Shown piece by piece: positions 17,478-27,983 of a stretch of 64,000 nt of DNA (its first letter is position 1; every line of letters starts with the position of its first letter). The DNA is from Butyrivibrio fibrisolvens (lineage in GTDB: Bacteria > Bacillota > Clostridia > Lachnospirales > Lachnospiraceae), in assembly GCF_023206215.1 (NCBI RefSeq), contig NZ_CP065800.1, positions 620,001 to 684,000 of the forward strand, written 5' to 3'. The notes beneath the pieces are model-generated. The model did no database searches, was not told the DNA's origin, and saw nothing but the letters and a program-made list of their open reading frames with translations. The position numbers and the translations under genes are program-made.

Positions 17478-20400
17478 TTAAGATTCTTCCATCATAGTAA
17501 GAGAATCTGTAACCGCTTTAATAAATAGTTCCGCTGTTTTTATAAGTCTCTTGTCAGTAGTATCTGCTTCCCTGCTAACTGCTGCCTTAGTACTTCCTCC
17601 TGTCTTTGATGCTGCGCCGTACATAATACTTATATCCTGTGACGATGCATCTCCTGTCATTATGTACTTTATATTGTCCATAAAGCGCCTTGTCTGCGAT
17701 CGTCCCTGAGCAGATGTCGTCAACATTCCGGTGACTTTGGGCGCTATAGTATCTTGGTTATTGCCACTTTCATCTTCGGAAGAAGAAAGAGATAAATCCG
17801 CCTTAACTGTTCCGAAGTTTTCAGTTTCTATACTTGCTTCTATCCTTGAAGATTGTCCGTCTCCCTGCCTAAAAGAAAGATGTAGTGAAACTTTAGAACT
17901 GCCCATATCAACCGGTACCTCATAACTTCCGGCATCAGACATTGCGCCTGCTATAGACAGCTGGGTGTAAAGGAGTTTATAAGCTCTTATGTCAATATAT
18001 GTATCGGCAGTATTCATGGCTGTTTCAACTGTTTTAGACAGATTATCTATAGTATTTTTATATTCAGACAGGTTCTTAAGATTATCCAAAGCTTTATCTA
18101 TGGCATCACCTGAATCTTCATCTGACTTTTCAAAAGTACTGTCATCTTTATCTTTGATCCTGCTTCTTAGCTGATTCCAGATATTTTTTGTATTATATTT
18201 GATCCTTGATGCTATTAGCTCATTCATTGCTTCAAGATTTCGAACTGTTACAGGAATCTTGGAATCTTTGAGCTCTTCTTCGCTTTGTGAGCAAAGCTCA
18301 TCCGCAAGAACATCCCTTATGTCCTGAAGCTGTCTTTGGTTATATTCTCTTTCTAAAGCCTTGCTATCTTCACCTTCACTTTCTTCCATAGCATCTGCAA
18401 ATTCGGGAAGTGTAGCTTCCAAGATGTCATTGCCCTTATCTTCAAAGGACATCATCTTCTCAGGGCTTATATGCTCATAGGCTCTGTCAGCCTTGCCTGC
18501 ATAATATCTAAAAGCGGTCTCTATCTGCACATCTATTGAAACACTCTTAAATCCACCGCTTTCAAGACCTCCAAACTCATCATCAATCTTATAGTCCATG
18601 CCGCGTTTTGACCTTTGAAGAGTTCTGCTTGCGCCAAGGAGGTTGCCTATAGTCATTTCAGATCCTGACATAAGGACTGTTCCTATAGCTGCATGATCCG
18701 TTGCTTTGAGGTTTTCAAAAAGTCTGTAGATGCCTATATAGGACTCTTTCTCCTTATCATTAATCTGACCTGAATGCTCTAATTTGTACAAAAATCTCGA
18801 AAACTTCTCGTTTCTTTCATCCGGATTCTTGTCCTTATCTGAAAGATATGATGACAGCTCATCAAGAGTCATCTTAAGAGGATTGCGGCCTTCTCTTATC
18901 ATGTCAAGGACAGCCCCTGGCTTTAACTTATCTATGGTATCAACAAGCTTAGAATCCCAGCTTCTTACTGTCTCTACGCTTATCCTTGTAACTTCTGTGT
19001 GATTGTATGAAAGAATGCGGACTGCGCGCCTGTTGTCATCGTTTGTCTCAAGATCCATATCTTTTAACAGCTCATCAACATTCCTAAAAGCCTTCTTGAT
19101 ACTGTCACCAAGATCTGCTCTTACCGCGGTGCCAACAGCTTCGTAGGTCTTCTGGGCTTTGTCATAATCAGCCTTTATAATCGATGATCTATTGAATATG
19201 TCTTCCAGAGTCGCTGACTTAAATTCCTTGGTAAGCGCACCGACTACAGCTGCAGGAGACTGTTTGACAGCCTCTATATCTTCATTAGTATTTCTATACA
19301 GATCGTATAACTTATCAGCATCACTTCTATCCGGGAAAAGAGCTTTGGCAATCTGAAGCTGAGCATTTCTGATATCTTCCATTGACTTCTCTACATAGGA
19401 AGTGTCTATCTCTATACCGCTTCGAAGAAGTCTAAGGTTAACCTCTGTGCTCATCTCGAATCTTATCTCTTCAAGATAAAGACTCTTTTTAAGGCTTACT
19501 GCCTTTTGTACAAGGCTTCTTGGATCTATGAGATTTCCTTCAGACGCTTTCTTTCCATCTGCTATTGACGCTGCTGCAGCTTCTATTATCTTTTCCTTAG
19601 AAAGAGGGAATGATAGATCTTCAAGGTCTTTTTTCTTTTGAAGAGTATCTGTTGTAAGTCTAAGGCCGTCTTTTAGAAGCTGCCTTGCCATATCTTTAAT
19701 GTCTTCGTCTTGCGTGTCAAAGCCTGCCTCTTCTATGACTTCAAGGATAGAAGCATCAAGATCTTCATATGTATCATCCTGCGCAATCTTATTAAGATAT
19801 CCGCCTTCCATGTAGTAAGAGCTGTGCCCTGTCTTTGGTCCTCCAACTGCATGCTCAGCAAGGTAAAGATTGTCGATGGAAGGTTCTAAATTGTTATCAA
19901 TAAGGAAGTTTTTGGATTCATCTTTGGGCGCACTACTTAGAAGCGCACCCTTTTCAAGCGCGCCAAGAACATCTTCGATATTATCTTTGGTAAGAGGGAT
20001 GTCATGGTGCTCAAAAGAAGCTTCTATATCTCTTGCAAGAGAGCTGCTGCCTGTGATCTTGGATAGAGTCTCAACATCAAGATCATCATTGAATCCATCT
20101 ATAACCTGTCCCGACTCAAGAAGGGCTGTCTTGACCTTATCAAGTATAGTCACAGCTTCTGAAGGCTCAAGGTCTTTGGGATCAAAGCCGTCTTCTCTTG
20201 CCTTACGGTAGTCACTTTCTGACATTGTATGAGACATTACTACATCAAAATTATGGAAGCTTTCAAAATCCGCAGCTTCTCTTCCAAGGCCATTAACAAG
20301 TGTACTTGTCTTAGCGCTATAGCCTTCTGTATCATGCCTTATAGATCCAAGCTCCACATCAAGGCAAGGGTCTATGCTCATGGTTTTACTATACCCTGCG

Positions 20401-20522
20401 CCTTTGATACTGCCTGCTCCAAATGGTCTATAGAAATCGTTTCCAGGAAGGTGCGCGTTCTTTTCTGTTTTGTTATCTTCAGGGGATGCCATAAACTGCC
20501 CCAGTGCCGATACATTTGTCAT
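17478..20522 (-). CDS. Large DUF6240-like, possibly flagellar hook-length (FliK-like) protein
   Basis: A 1014-residue, highly charged, mainly helical protein with no signal peptide or membrane segment. Much of it resembles DUF6240 proteins of Lachnospiraceae. Near the C-terminus (about residues 870-920) the stretch VSLHLSFRQGDGQSSRIEAS followed by ENFGTVKADLSL resembles the FliK C-terminal hook-length domain. It lies 29 nt before flagellin on the same strand. A flagellar role is inferred from position and that resemblance. ATG 20522 is chosen because GAGG lies seven bases before it; a TTG 12 nt upstream is unlikely. Confidence 0.65.
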   Translation of the reverse strand: MTNVSALGQFMASPEDNKTEKNAHLPGNDFYRPFGAGSIKGAGYSKTMSIDPCLDVELGSIRHDTEGYSAKTSTLVNGLGREAADFESFHNFDVVMSHTMSESDYRKAREDGFDPKDLEPSEAVTILDKVKTALLESGQVIDGFNDDLDVETLSKITGSSSLARDIEASFEHHDIPLTKDNIEDVLGALEKGALLSSAPKDESKNFLIDNNLEPSIDNLYLAEHAVGGPKTGHSSYYMEGGYLNKIAQDDTYEDLDASILEVIEEAGFDTQDEDIKDMARQLLKDGLRLTTDTLQKKKDLEDLSFPLSKEKIIEAAAASIADGKKASEGNLIDPRSLVQKAVSLKKSLYLEEIRFEMSTEVNLRLLRSGIEIDTSYVEKSMEDIRNAQLQIAKALFPDRSDADKLYDLYRNTNEDIEAVKQSPAAVVGALTKEFKSATLEDIFNRSSIIKADYDKAQKTYEAVGTAVRADLGDSIKKAFRNVDELLKDMDLETNDDNRRAVRILSYNHTEVTRISVETVRSWDSKLVDTIDKLKPGAVLDMIREGRNPLKMTLDELSSYLSDKDKNPDERNEKFSRFLYKLEHSGQINDKEKESYIGIYRLFENLKATDHAAIGTVLMSGSEMTIGNLLGASRTLQRSKRGMDYKIDDEFGGLESGGFKSVSIDVQIETAFRYYAGKADRAYEHISPEKMMSFEDKGNDILEATLPEFADAMEESEGEDSKALEREYNQRQLQDIRDVLADELCSQSEEELKDSKIPVTVRNLEAMNELIASRIKYNTKNIWNQLRSRIKDKDDSTFEKSDEDSGDAIDKALDNLKNLSEYKNTIDNLSKTVETAMNTADTYIDIRAYKLLYTQLSIAGAMSDAGSYEVPVDMGSSKVSLHLSFRQGDGQSSRIEASIETENFGTVKADLSLSSSEDESGNNQDTIAPKVTGMLTTSAQGRSQTRRFMDNIKYIMTGDASSQDISIMYGAASKTGGSTKAAVSREADTTDKRLIKTAELFIKAVTDSLTMMEES

Positions 20523-20573
20523 ATAAAACCTCAAAATGCTTTCTCTGCCGGCACATCCTGTTATGGCTTGGAG

Positions 20574-20620
20574 AAAAAAATAAAGTGCGGCTGCATATCC
20601 TTTGCAGTCACACTTTATTT
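20574..20620 (-). terminator. Rho-independent terminator after glgB
   Basis: In minus sense AAATAAAGTG (20611-20620) pairs with CACTTTATTT (20578-20587), with inner CTGCA/TGCAG pairing, and the run of T covers 20574-20580. It lies downstream of glgB and before the next gene. Confidence 0.8.
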
Positions 20621-20643
20621 CGGCACATTATATCAGATTCTTA
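20617..20643 (-). promoter_or_regulatory. Possible flagellar (sigma-28-type) promoter
   Basis: In minus sense TAAG (20640-20643), a 15-bp gap and GCCGAAAT (20617-20624) resemble the sigma-28 pattern TAAA-N15-GCCGATAA with mismatches. It overlaps a TATAAT at 20627-20632 that could be a sigma-A -10 instead. If used, transcription would start inside the glgB terminator hairpin. It would drive the DUF6240-like gene, flagellin and fliS. Confidence 0.3.
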
Positions 20644-20731
20644 ACCGTATTTGATTTTTGGCTTTTATTTAATGATATACTTTCGTGTTTTGGAGCTTTT
20701 TGCGGAAAATTTTTTTCCTGTTACCGGCTCT

Positions 20732-22816
20732 TTAGTCTTTACTCTTTGAGGTAGAAGTCTTTTTTGTAGCAGTCTTTTTTTTAGCCGTTTTTTTAACTGC
20801 TTTGGAAGTTGAAGCTTTTGGGTCACTATCAGCACTTTCCTCTGCCTTTTCAGACTTGGATGTACGAAGGGTACGTTCCTTGCGCTGAGATCTTACTATA
20901 GTATCTTTGTTGGAAGGATCCTGGAACAGGAACACTTCTGCGGCATATGGTGGAAGATCGAAAGTGATCGAATAATCCTTGTAATCGCAAAGCCCCTGCT
21001 GCGCTTTGATCTTATCAGGAACTCCTGTTCCCATGCCGCCAAATCTTGGATCGGCACTATCAAGAAGGTGAGTATAGGTTCCTGCAAATGGAACGCCTAC
21101 CTTGAATCCCTTCCACTCCATAGGGGTAAAATTTATTACGAATAAAAGGTTGTCCTTGCCATCTGATGCCTTGCGGACAAAGCTGAAGGTGCTTCTGTCA
21201 GAATCATCTGCATTGATCCATTCAAAGCCGCCCCAGTTATTATCAATCTCGTGAAGGGCAGGATACTTGTTATAGAGTTTTAATAGCTCTGCAACATAGT
21301 CCTTCATCCCTCTGTGAAGAGGCTCTGCAAGAAGTCCCCAGTCAAGTTCTCTCTTCTCACTCCACTCACGCTTTTGGCCAAATTCCTGACCCATGAAGAG
21401 GAGCTTTTTGCCGGCATGTCCGAACATAAATGTATATCCGGCCCTAAGGTTTGCAAACTTATCTGTCTCATAGCCCGGCATCTTCTCAAGCATAGAACAC
21501 TTAAGATGTACAACCTCGTCATGGGACAGGGGAAGGATATAGTTCTCAGCCTCGTTATAGCTCATGGCAAAGGTCATCATGTTATGAGCACCCTTACGGA
21601 AATATGGATCAAGCTTCATGTATTCGCAGAAGTCGTGCATCCATCCCATGTTCCACTTAAATGAAAATCCAAGGCCGCCATCATCTAGCTTGCCTGTGAT
21701 CTTGGGCCATGCTGTTGACTCTTCTGCTACAGTCATAAATCCCGGGTATGTACCGTGTATAACGCTGTTTAAGTGCTTGAAGAATTCTATAGCTGCAAGG
21801 TTTTCATTGCCGCCGTATTTATTAGGAACCCACTGGCCGTCTTTTTTGCCATAATCAAGATAGAGCATTGATGCTACTGCATCTACTCTTATTCCGTCGA
21901 TGTGGAATTTACGGATCCAGTAAAGTGCGTTAGCTATGAGGAAGTTCTTGACTTCATTTTTTTCAAGATTAAAGATCTTGGTACCCCAGTCAGGATGCTC
22001 TCCCTTGCGAGGGTCCGGATCTTCATAGATACACTGACCGTCAAAGCGGGCAAGACCATGTGCATCAGGGCAGAAATGCGCCGGTACCCAGTCAAGGATA
22101 ACTCCTATATTGTTCTCATGGAGAAGGTTTACAAGATACATGAAGTCTACAGGCTCGCCATATCTGGATGTCGGTGCATAATAGCCTGTTACCTGATAGC
22201 CCCATGAGCCGTCAAAGGGATGCTCAGCTATACCCATAAGCTCGATATAGTTATAGTTCATCTCTTTAAGGTACTCTACTATGCGGTCAGCGAACTGACG
22301 ATAAGTATAGAAGCCATCTTCGGTTCCGTCAGGATGCTTCATCCAGGAACCGATATGGCATTCATAGATAGCTATTGGCTGTTTGTTGAGATCTTTTTTG
22401 GATATCTCACTTGTCCATTTATCATCAGACCATGTAAAAGCGGAAAGGTCTGTTGTGCGGGATGCTGTACCCGGTCTTAGTTCTGCAAAATTAGCATAGG
22501 GATCAGCTTTGTAAAGCTTCTCACCACTCGGCGTAGTAATCAGGTATTTGTATAACTCACCTACTCCTACTCCGGGAATAAATAACTGCCAGATGCCGGA
22601 TTTGAGTCTTTCCATTTTGTGGACTTCTTCATTCCAGCCGTTAAAGGAACCTATTACATGAACACTTGCTGCGTTTGGGGCCCATACAGCAAAAAACATA
22701 CCGTTTTTGCCATTTTCCACAGAAGGATGAGCGCCAAGTTTTTCGTAGATTTCATAATGAGTACCGTTACCGAACAGATACTCATCAGCTTCAGAGATAA
22801 ATACCTTTTTAACCAT
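20732..22816 (-). CDS. glgB: 1,4-alpha-glucan branching enzyme
   Basis: A 694-residue GH13 glycogen branching enzyme. An N-terminal CBM48-like domain (YEIYEKLGAHP, FFAVWAPNAASVHVIGSFNG) is followed by the barrel with the nucleophile in DGIRVDAVASM (about residue 310), the acid/base in TVAEESTAWP (about residue 363) and LPLSHDEVVH. The C-terminus carries an extra ~50-residue tail rich in Lys, Ser and Thr (KKTAKKKTATKKTSTSKSKD), unusual for GlgB and likely disordered. It makes alpha-1,6 branches in glycogen. No other glycogen genes are in the window. Confidence 0.95.
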   Translation of the reverse strand: MVKKVFISEADEYLFGNGTHYEIYEKLGAHPSVENGKNGMFFAVWAPNAASVHVIGSFNGWNEEVHKMERLKSGIWQLFIPGVGVGELYKYLITTPSGEKLYKADPYANFAELRPGTASRTTDLSAFTWSDDKWTSEISKKDLNKQPIAIYECHIGSWMKHPDGTEDGFYTYRQFADRIVEYLKEMNYNYIELMGIAEHPFDGSWGYQVTGYYAPTSRYGEPVDFMYLVNLLHENNIGVILDWVPAHFCPDAHGLARFDGQCIYEDPDPRKGEHPDWGTKIFNLEKNEVKNFLIANALYWIRKFHIDGIRVDAVASMLYLDYGKKDGQWVPNKYGGNENLAAIEFFKHLNSVIHGTYPGFMTVAEESTAWPKITGKLDDGGLGFSFKWNMGWMHDFCEYMKLDPYFRKGAHNMMTFAMSYNEAENYILPLSHDEVVHLKCSMLEKMPGYETDKFANLRAGYTFMFGHAGKKLLFMGQEFGQKREWSEKRELDWGLLAEPLHRGMKDYVAELLKLYNKYPALHEIDNNWGGFEWINADDSDRSTFSFVRKASDGKDNLLFVINFTPMEWKGFKVGVPFAGTYTHLLDSADPRFGGMGTGVPDKIKAQQGLCDYKDYSITFDLPPYAAEVFLFQDPSNKDTIVRSQRKERTLRTSKSEKAEESADSDPKASTSKAVKKTAKKKTATKKTSTSKSKD

Positions 22817-22845
22817 ACAAAACTTTCCGCCTTTATTTAATTAGT

Positions 22846-25800
22846 CTATTTATGATCTGCTCTTTCGAAATCTTTCTCTGTCAGAATGATCATATCCTCT
22901 TCATCATATCGCTTATTCAGTACTACGTCAAAGAAATGACTGATGGTCTTTTTCTCGGCACTTCGAATAGCTTCATCCACAATATCGCGCACTTCAGAGA
23001 TAGTAACGTCATGGTCGATGGTCTGCATCTCTTCGATTCGTGAGTGAAGGGAGAGCATTCCGAAGTTGTCTATCTTGTATTCACGCTCAAGGGCGTACTG
23101 CTTGGCATAGGCTACCAGTGATTCGTTATCAAGAGCTTCTACATCAACTCTTACATTGAAGCACTTGGAAAGCTCAGGATGACGCTTTAGAAGGCGATCC
23201 ATATCCTTGTGATTGTCTTCCATAACGATTATGATGCCATGCTTGTCAGCTGTAAGCTCCTTGTAGAGAGAATCTACTGTATCTGTCTTCATATCAGCTG
23301 CGCGCTGTATGATAAGAGCTCCTGAGTCGAGCTTCTCTATCACCTGGCTTACGCTCTTTCTGTTAAGAGCTTGTGCAGTGATCTTGGCAACCTTGCCTGA
23401 GAAACCTGAATTGCCTGCCTGAACGGACTTAATAAGACCCTTGGCAAGGTTGATGGTTCCTGTTCCCTCTTCACCTGTAACAATGGCATTGTTGGTTGCA
23501 GGTGACATATTGAGTGAATCAATTGCCCGAATGATCTGCTTTCTGGACTTACGATGGTGAATATAGGGTCCGAAAAGCTCTTTCTCCTCAGGCGTCATAA
23601 CGCGTACCCTTGTATCCAATTCCTTCGCCTCCGACTCTGTCTCCGCTTCCCCTTCGGAAAAGCCGGCTCTGTGTGAATTGTTATCTGATTCTTCTACATC
23701 GTGTGACTTTAGTTTATCTTCGTCCTCTTTATCTTCTTTTTCTTCTTTTTCTTCTTTTTCTTCTTGGATAGCTTCCTTATCTTCTTCGTTGTCGCCGGAT
23801 TCTGCGGCTACTGCATCAGATGTATCGCCATCATCTGGCTCTTCATCATCAGAACTTTTTTCATCAAAAGATTCTTCAGAAGGAGTCTCGTTACCGGATT
23901 CTTTTGCATCTTCCGCTTCATCTATGTTGTCTGAATCTTCATAGCCAAATGTATCGCCAAGACTCATCTCAACAACTTCTTCAGTATATTCAGGAACTTC
24001 AAGAGCAGAAGATTCATCCTTTTCAACTACTGTGATCCTGCCGCGCCTTGTACCTACCTTATCTTTAGAATCATCCTGTAGGTTCGTGCTTTCATCATCT
24101 GAATCATTGTCAAAATCCGAATCTGATTCAATATGCTGATCATTATCTTCTTCGATATCTTCGTCTGTATCTGATTCCTTTGCCAATTCAAGACTTGATT
24201 CTATATCAGAATCATTATTTTTAGAAGAATCAGTATATGTATCCTTATCAGCACTTTCTTCAGAATCATTATCTGCATCTATATCAGAGACGATCTCTTT
24301 GATCTCATCTGTAAGATCTGCCTCTTCTGTGATATCAGCCCCTTCTTTGGACTCTTCTAAATCTGCGGATATATCTGAATCTTTAGATTCATCCGTATCT
24401 TCTGAGTCTGCAGACTCTTCTGACTTTATTGAAGCATCTTGGTCTTTAGCATGATCAACTTCTTCAATATCTTTATCTGAATCTGATTCTGTATCTGAAT
24501 CTTTATCTAAATCTTTATCTGAATCTGTGTCTTTATCAGAATCTGATTCTGATTCTTTTCTTGAATCTGTGTCTGATTCCGTATCTGAATCTATGCCTGA
24601 TTCTGTATCTGAATCTATGCCTGATTCTGTATCTGATTGTTCATCCGGCTTAGTATCATCAGCAGCTGATACTGAGTCACTATCTGTCTTTTCATTTTCA
24701 AGATCAGCATCCGATTCAGCATTAGGATCAGTTTCAGAATTAGTATCAGCATCAGACTCTATGTCCGGAATATCATCCGGAAGATTATCAAGATCCATGA
24801 TGTCGTCATCGTCCATGAGCTTTTCTTCATTAGCTCTTCTGATACCTTCTTCACCTGCCTTTACAAAAGGAGCTGTAGAAGGTCTTACGACATTGCCTGC
24901 ATGGCTTAAAAGTGCTCTTCCTGCATTCTTCTCAGGCTTTGGACGATTGCCTCCCATGAGTTCACGTTTTACTTCTTTCTCCATCTCTTTCTGGAGATCG
25001 TATTTGACGTCCTCATCGTACTGGCTGATAACTGTGCTTATCTTGTCCTGTACTATCTTGGCAACTTCCTTCTCCTGACGTTCCCTTTGCTGCTGCTTGA
25101 TGCGGTTCATGATGTCATCAATGCTGATCTGACCTGTGATCTGATCTTCGACCTTATCATTTTCAGGAACTACCATGCTTATCTGGCCATCATAATCCTG
25201 TTTCAGGATGTCATCATAATGGCTGGTTGCTACTTTCCTTGTAGGTCTTATGGTAACTCCCGGCTCTTCCTTCTGGTTCAGGGGAGCATCTGTCCTTGTC
25301 CAGCTTGCTGTATCCGAAGTTGCAAACTCTTTGGTAGCATCTTCATAGAATACTTCCTGTACAGTTGCCTTGGCTTTGCTCTGCTCCTCTTCGGCCATTA
25401 TCTGTTCCATGCTCTCTGCAATGGCCTTTTGAAGATTGACTGTATCATAACCTACAGGTTTTGGAGGCGCTGATGGAATAGAGTCATCTACCCTTCTTGC
25501 AGTATTAACAGGTATAGGTTCAGATACATGAGGAGCTCTCTGGTATGCATTAACGCGTCCTGTATTCTGAAGCTGCAGCTGATCGTCATAGCCTGCATAT
25601 GTATTCTGATATCCGCTCTGATATGTACTCTGATATTCATCCTGAGCTGCATAACTGCCTGTATCTGCATTAGAAGGATAGTATCCCTGATTCTGATACT
25701 GCCCGGTTACACCGGCCTGTTCGTTATAATATGCCTGAAGCTGCTCCTTGGTCGGCATTCCGGCTTCAAGTGCAGCCTTCTCTACAGCATCCCTTTCTTC

Positions 25801-26826
25801 AGGTGTGTTATAGAAAGGCTTGGTAGGCTGCTTCTCTTGCATCTGTGCATATTCTGCCGGCATATCTGAGCCATACATATAGCTTGGACTCTGACTGTAT
25901 GCTCCCATCTGCGGCTGCTCATATGAACTGTACTGCTGCTGGGTATACATTCCAGTCTGAGGCTGCCCATATGCAGATGCCTTCGTCTGCCCCATAGATG
26001 GCTGCCTCAAAGGCTGCTGAGGCGGTGTATATATGCCAGGCTGAGGCTGTGTATATACGCTTTGCCCAGACTGAGTATACGCACCTTCCTGATTTCCAGA
26101 CAAAGACTGCCTACCCATCATATTAGGACTTGTATCCGATACATCTGTGCCTATAGGATCTTCATCCTTTTTTAAAATAGCTTCACGGTCTATACTACCG
26201 TCAAGACCGCTCTTATATGCCTGATATCTGGCCTGCTGCTCCTGAGACAGCGGCTCGTGAAGTGCCTTGAGTTCCAAGGCCTTCATAACAAATTTGCCCA
26301 CGCCGAACCAGAGGAACATCTCATCGACTTCCTCAATACACTCTGTTGTCAGACCTACGCGATGATACAGATATGCAAGCTCATAAGCCCACTTCTCTCT
26401 GTAATCATGCTTCTTGAACTCCTCAAGTACTGCTATACGCTCTTCAAGACTTACATCCTGTGCTTCATATAGTCTGTACTGGAGAATATAACGTCCTGTA
26501 TCGCGAGGTGCGATGCGGACGAATTCTTTATAATATTCTACAGCCTGAACAAACTCTCCCATTTTAATGGAGAGTTCACAAAGCGAATATACAATTGCTC
26601 TACTGCTGGGATAACGCTCATATGCGAGCAGAAGGATCTCTTTACTTTCTTCAAAACGGCGATTGACCTTATAAAGGTCGCTTATAGTGCAGAGCATAGT
26701 AGTACTCTTGACACGTCTCCAGTCGATCGTATCTGCGATCTTGACTGCTTCCCCGTATTTGCCCGAAGAAATCAGGACTTTTATCTCCTCTGCCCGAACT
26801 TTATATTCATACTTATCCAAAGTCAT
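22846..26826 (-). CDS. TPR protein with acidic Ser-Asp repeat region and degenerate AAA C-terminus
   Basis: A 1326-residue multi-region protein with no signal peptide. Residues 1-200 form TPR-like helices ([34 protein letters not shown]). Residues about 220-450 are rich in Gln, Tyr, Pro and Gly. A charged helical part follows (about 580-660). Residues about 680-1062 are extremely acidic with Ser-Asp repeats ([12 protein letters not shown]). Residues about 1080-1326 resemble AAA proteins of the CbxX/CbbX type, but the P-loop reads [15 protein letters not shown], with Thr in place of the catalytic Lys. It is probably a cytoplasmic scaffold. It lies between glgB and rsmA. Confidence 0.6.
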   Translation of the reverse strand: MTLDKYEYKVRAEEIKVLISSGKYGEAVKIADTIDWRRVKSTTMLCTISDLYKVNRRFEESKEILLLAYERYPSSRAIVYSLCELSIKMGEFVQAVEYYKEFVRIAPRDTGRYILQYRLYEAQDVSLEERIAVLEEFKKHDYREKWAYELAYLYHRVGLTTECIEEVDEMFLWFGVGKFVMKALELKALHEPLSQEQQARYQAYKSGLDGSIDREAILKKDEDPIGTDVSDTSPNMMGRQSLSGNQEGAYTQSGQSVYTQPQPGIYTPPQQPLRQPSMGQTKASAYGQPQTGMYTQQQYSSYEQPQMGAYSQSPSYMYGSDMPAEYAQMQEKQPTKPFYNTPEERDAVEKAALEAGMPTKEQLQAYYNEQAGVTGQYQNQGYYPSNADTGSYAAQDEYQSTYQSGYQNTYAGYDDQLQLQNTGRVNAYQRAPHVSEPIPVNTARRVDDSIPSAPPKPVGYDTVNLQKAIAESMEQIMAEEEQSKAKATVQEVFYEDATKEFATSDTASWTRTDAPLNQKEEPGVTIRPTRKVATSHYDDILKQDYDGQISMVVPENDKVEDQITGQISIDDIMNRIKQQQRERQEKEVAKIVQDKISTVISQYDEDVKYDLQKEMEKEVKRELMGGNRPKPEKNAGRALLSHAGNVVRPSTAPFVKAGEEGIRRANEEKLMDDDDIMDLDNLPDDIPDIESDADTNSETDPNAESDADLENEKTDSDSVSAADDTKPDEQSDTESGIDSDTESGIDSDTESDTDSRKESESDSDKDTDSDKDLDKDSDTESDSDKDIEEVDHAKDQDASIKSEESADSEDTDESKDSDISADLEESKEGADITEEADLTDEIKEIVSDIDADNDSEESADKDTYTDSSKNNDSDIESSLELAKESDTDEDIEEDNDQHIESDSDFDNDSDDESTNLQDDSKDKVGTRRGRITVVEKDESSALEVPEYTEEVVEMSLGDTFGYEDSDNIDEAEDAKESGNETPSEESFDEKSSDDEEPDDGDTSDAVAAESGDNEEDKEAIQEEKEEKEEKEDKEDEDKLKSHDVEESDNNSHRAGFSEGEAETESEAKELDTRVRVMTPEEKELFGPYIHHRKSRKQIIRAIDSLNMSPATNNAIVTGEEGTGTINLAKGLIKSVQAGNSGFSGKVAKITAQALNRKSVSQVIEKLDSGALIIQRAADMKTDTVDSLYKELTADKHGIIIVMEDNHKDMDRLLKRHPELSKCFNVRVDVEALDNESLVAYAKQYALEREYKIDNFGMLSLHSRIEEMQTIDHDVTISEVRDIVDEAIRSAEKKTISHFFDVVLNKRYDEEDMIILTEKDFERADHK

Positions 26827-26891
26827 AGCCCTCTTTTTAAGGATTTTCCCTTTTAAAATTTTAACATAGCTCTATCTGTCTGTCAAAAGAC

Positions 26892-26925
26892 AAAAGCCCG
26901 AAAATAACAGTATTTTCGGGCTTTT
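26892..26925 (-). terminator. Rho-independent terminator after rsmA
   Basis: A perfect 15-bp stem (26892-26906 with 26911-26925, loop of four) made of AAAAGCCCGAAAATA and its complement. It is nearly symmetrical; for leftward transcripts it is followed by TTTTGTCTTTTG. It closes the rsmA unit before the TPR-protein gene. Confidence 0.88.
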
Positions 26926-27043
26926 GGTGCTTACGCACAAGCGCTTTTGCGAATATTTTATTACGAAAAGGTCATATTTTACTTTAAGCTTCATTTAAGA
27001 GTTTAATGAATACTTGAAAAAAACGGGCTAATTATCAGATTTT

Positions 27044-27913
27044 TTATTTTTTTAGTTCTATAAGAACATCTGAGAGCCTTCCAAATTCTTCAAGTGAAAG
27101 CTTCTCTCCTCTTTCAGTCCTTGATCTTCCTATTTTCTCAAGAGCATCTCCTGCCATATCCTTGGATACGCCCAGTTCCTTGTTATTAGAAAGGCCATTA
27201 ACAAGAGTCTTACGACGCTGTGAAAAAGCAGCCTTGACCACCTGGAAAAAGAAGGCTTCGTCCTCTACTTCAACAGGCATCTGTTCATAACGTGTCATCT
27301 TGATAACAGCTGAATCTACGCCAGGCTGCGGTATAAAAGAAGATGGCGGTACTACGCATACAACTCTTGGATCTGAATAGTACTGAACAGCTATAGAGAG
27401 TGCTCCGTATTCTTTGGAGCCTTCCTTCTCCTGCATTCTGTCTGCAACTTCCTTCTGGACCATTACGGTTATTGATTCTACAGGGCTTCCAGCTTCAAGA
27501 AGTTTCATGATGATAGGAGTTGTAATATAGTAGGGAAGGTTAGCTACAACTTTAAAAGGCTTACCGTTATTCTCAGCCTCGGAAAGAGCCTTGATGTCAA
27601 CTTCAAGGATATCTGAATTCAAAACCTTAGTATTATCATATTCAGAAAGAGTATCCTCAAGAACAGGAAGGAGCTTGTCATCTATCTCTACTGCTATGAC
27701 ATGGCCTGCTGCCTCTGCAAGATACTGAGTCAGAGTTCCTATTCCGGGGCCTATCTCAAGTACAGTATCATCCTTGGTTATGCCTGCTGCTGATACGATA
27801 TCTTCAAGAACTGAAGTGTCTATAAGGAAGTTTTGTCCGAACTTCTTCTGTGCACTTAAGTGATATTTATTTATTATTTCCTTGGTTCTTGCGGGATTTC
27901 CAAGATATGCCAT
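27044..27913 (-). CDS. rsmA: 16S rRNA dimethyladenosine transferase
   Basis: A 289-residue SAM-dependent RNA methylase that dimethylates two adjacent adenosines near the 16S 3' end. Diagnostic motifs are QKKFGQNFLID (about residue 24), the SAM site VLEIGPGIGTLTQYLAE and the catalytic NLPYYITTPIIMKLLE. Length is usual for RsmA/KsgA. ATG 27913 has GAGG six bases before it; the extra 12 nt from a TTG are unlikely. tatD lies just upstream, and the pair is common in Firmicutes. Confidence 0.97.
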   Translation of the reverse strand: MAYLGNPARTKEIINKYHLSAQKKFGQNFLIDTSVLEDIVSAAGITKDDTVLEIGPGIGTLTQYLAEAAGHVIAVEIDDKLLPVLEDTLSEYDNTKVLNSDILEVDIKALSEAENNGKPFKVVANLPYYITTPIIMKLLEAGSPVESITVMVQKEVADRMQEKEGSKEYGALSIAVQYYSDPRVVCVVPPSSFIPQPGVDSAVIKMTRYEQMPVEVEDEAFFFQVVKAAFSQRRKTLVNGLSNNKELGVSKDMAGDALEKIGRSRTERGEKLSLEEFGRLSDVLIELKK

Positions 27914-27983
27914 CTTATTCCTCAACTTTCATAATACCCCAAAAGCCTGACAGCTTCCGGGAAAAGGGTTTTCATAACAGATA

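Noticed and set aside
24527..25078. A 183-codon Ser-rich plus-strand frame
   Set aside because: It is the antisense image of the acidic Ser-Asp repeats of the gene at 22846-26826.
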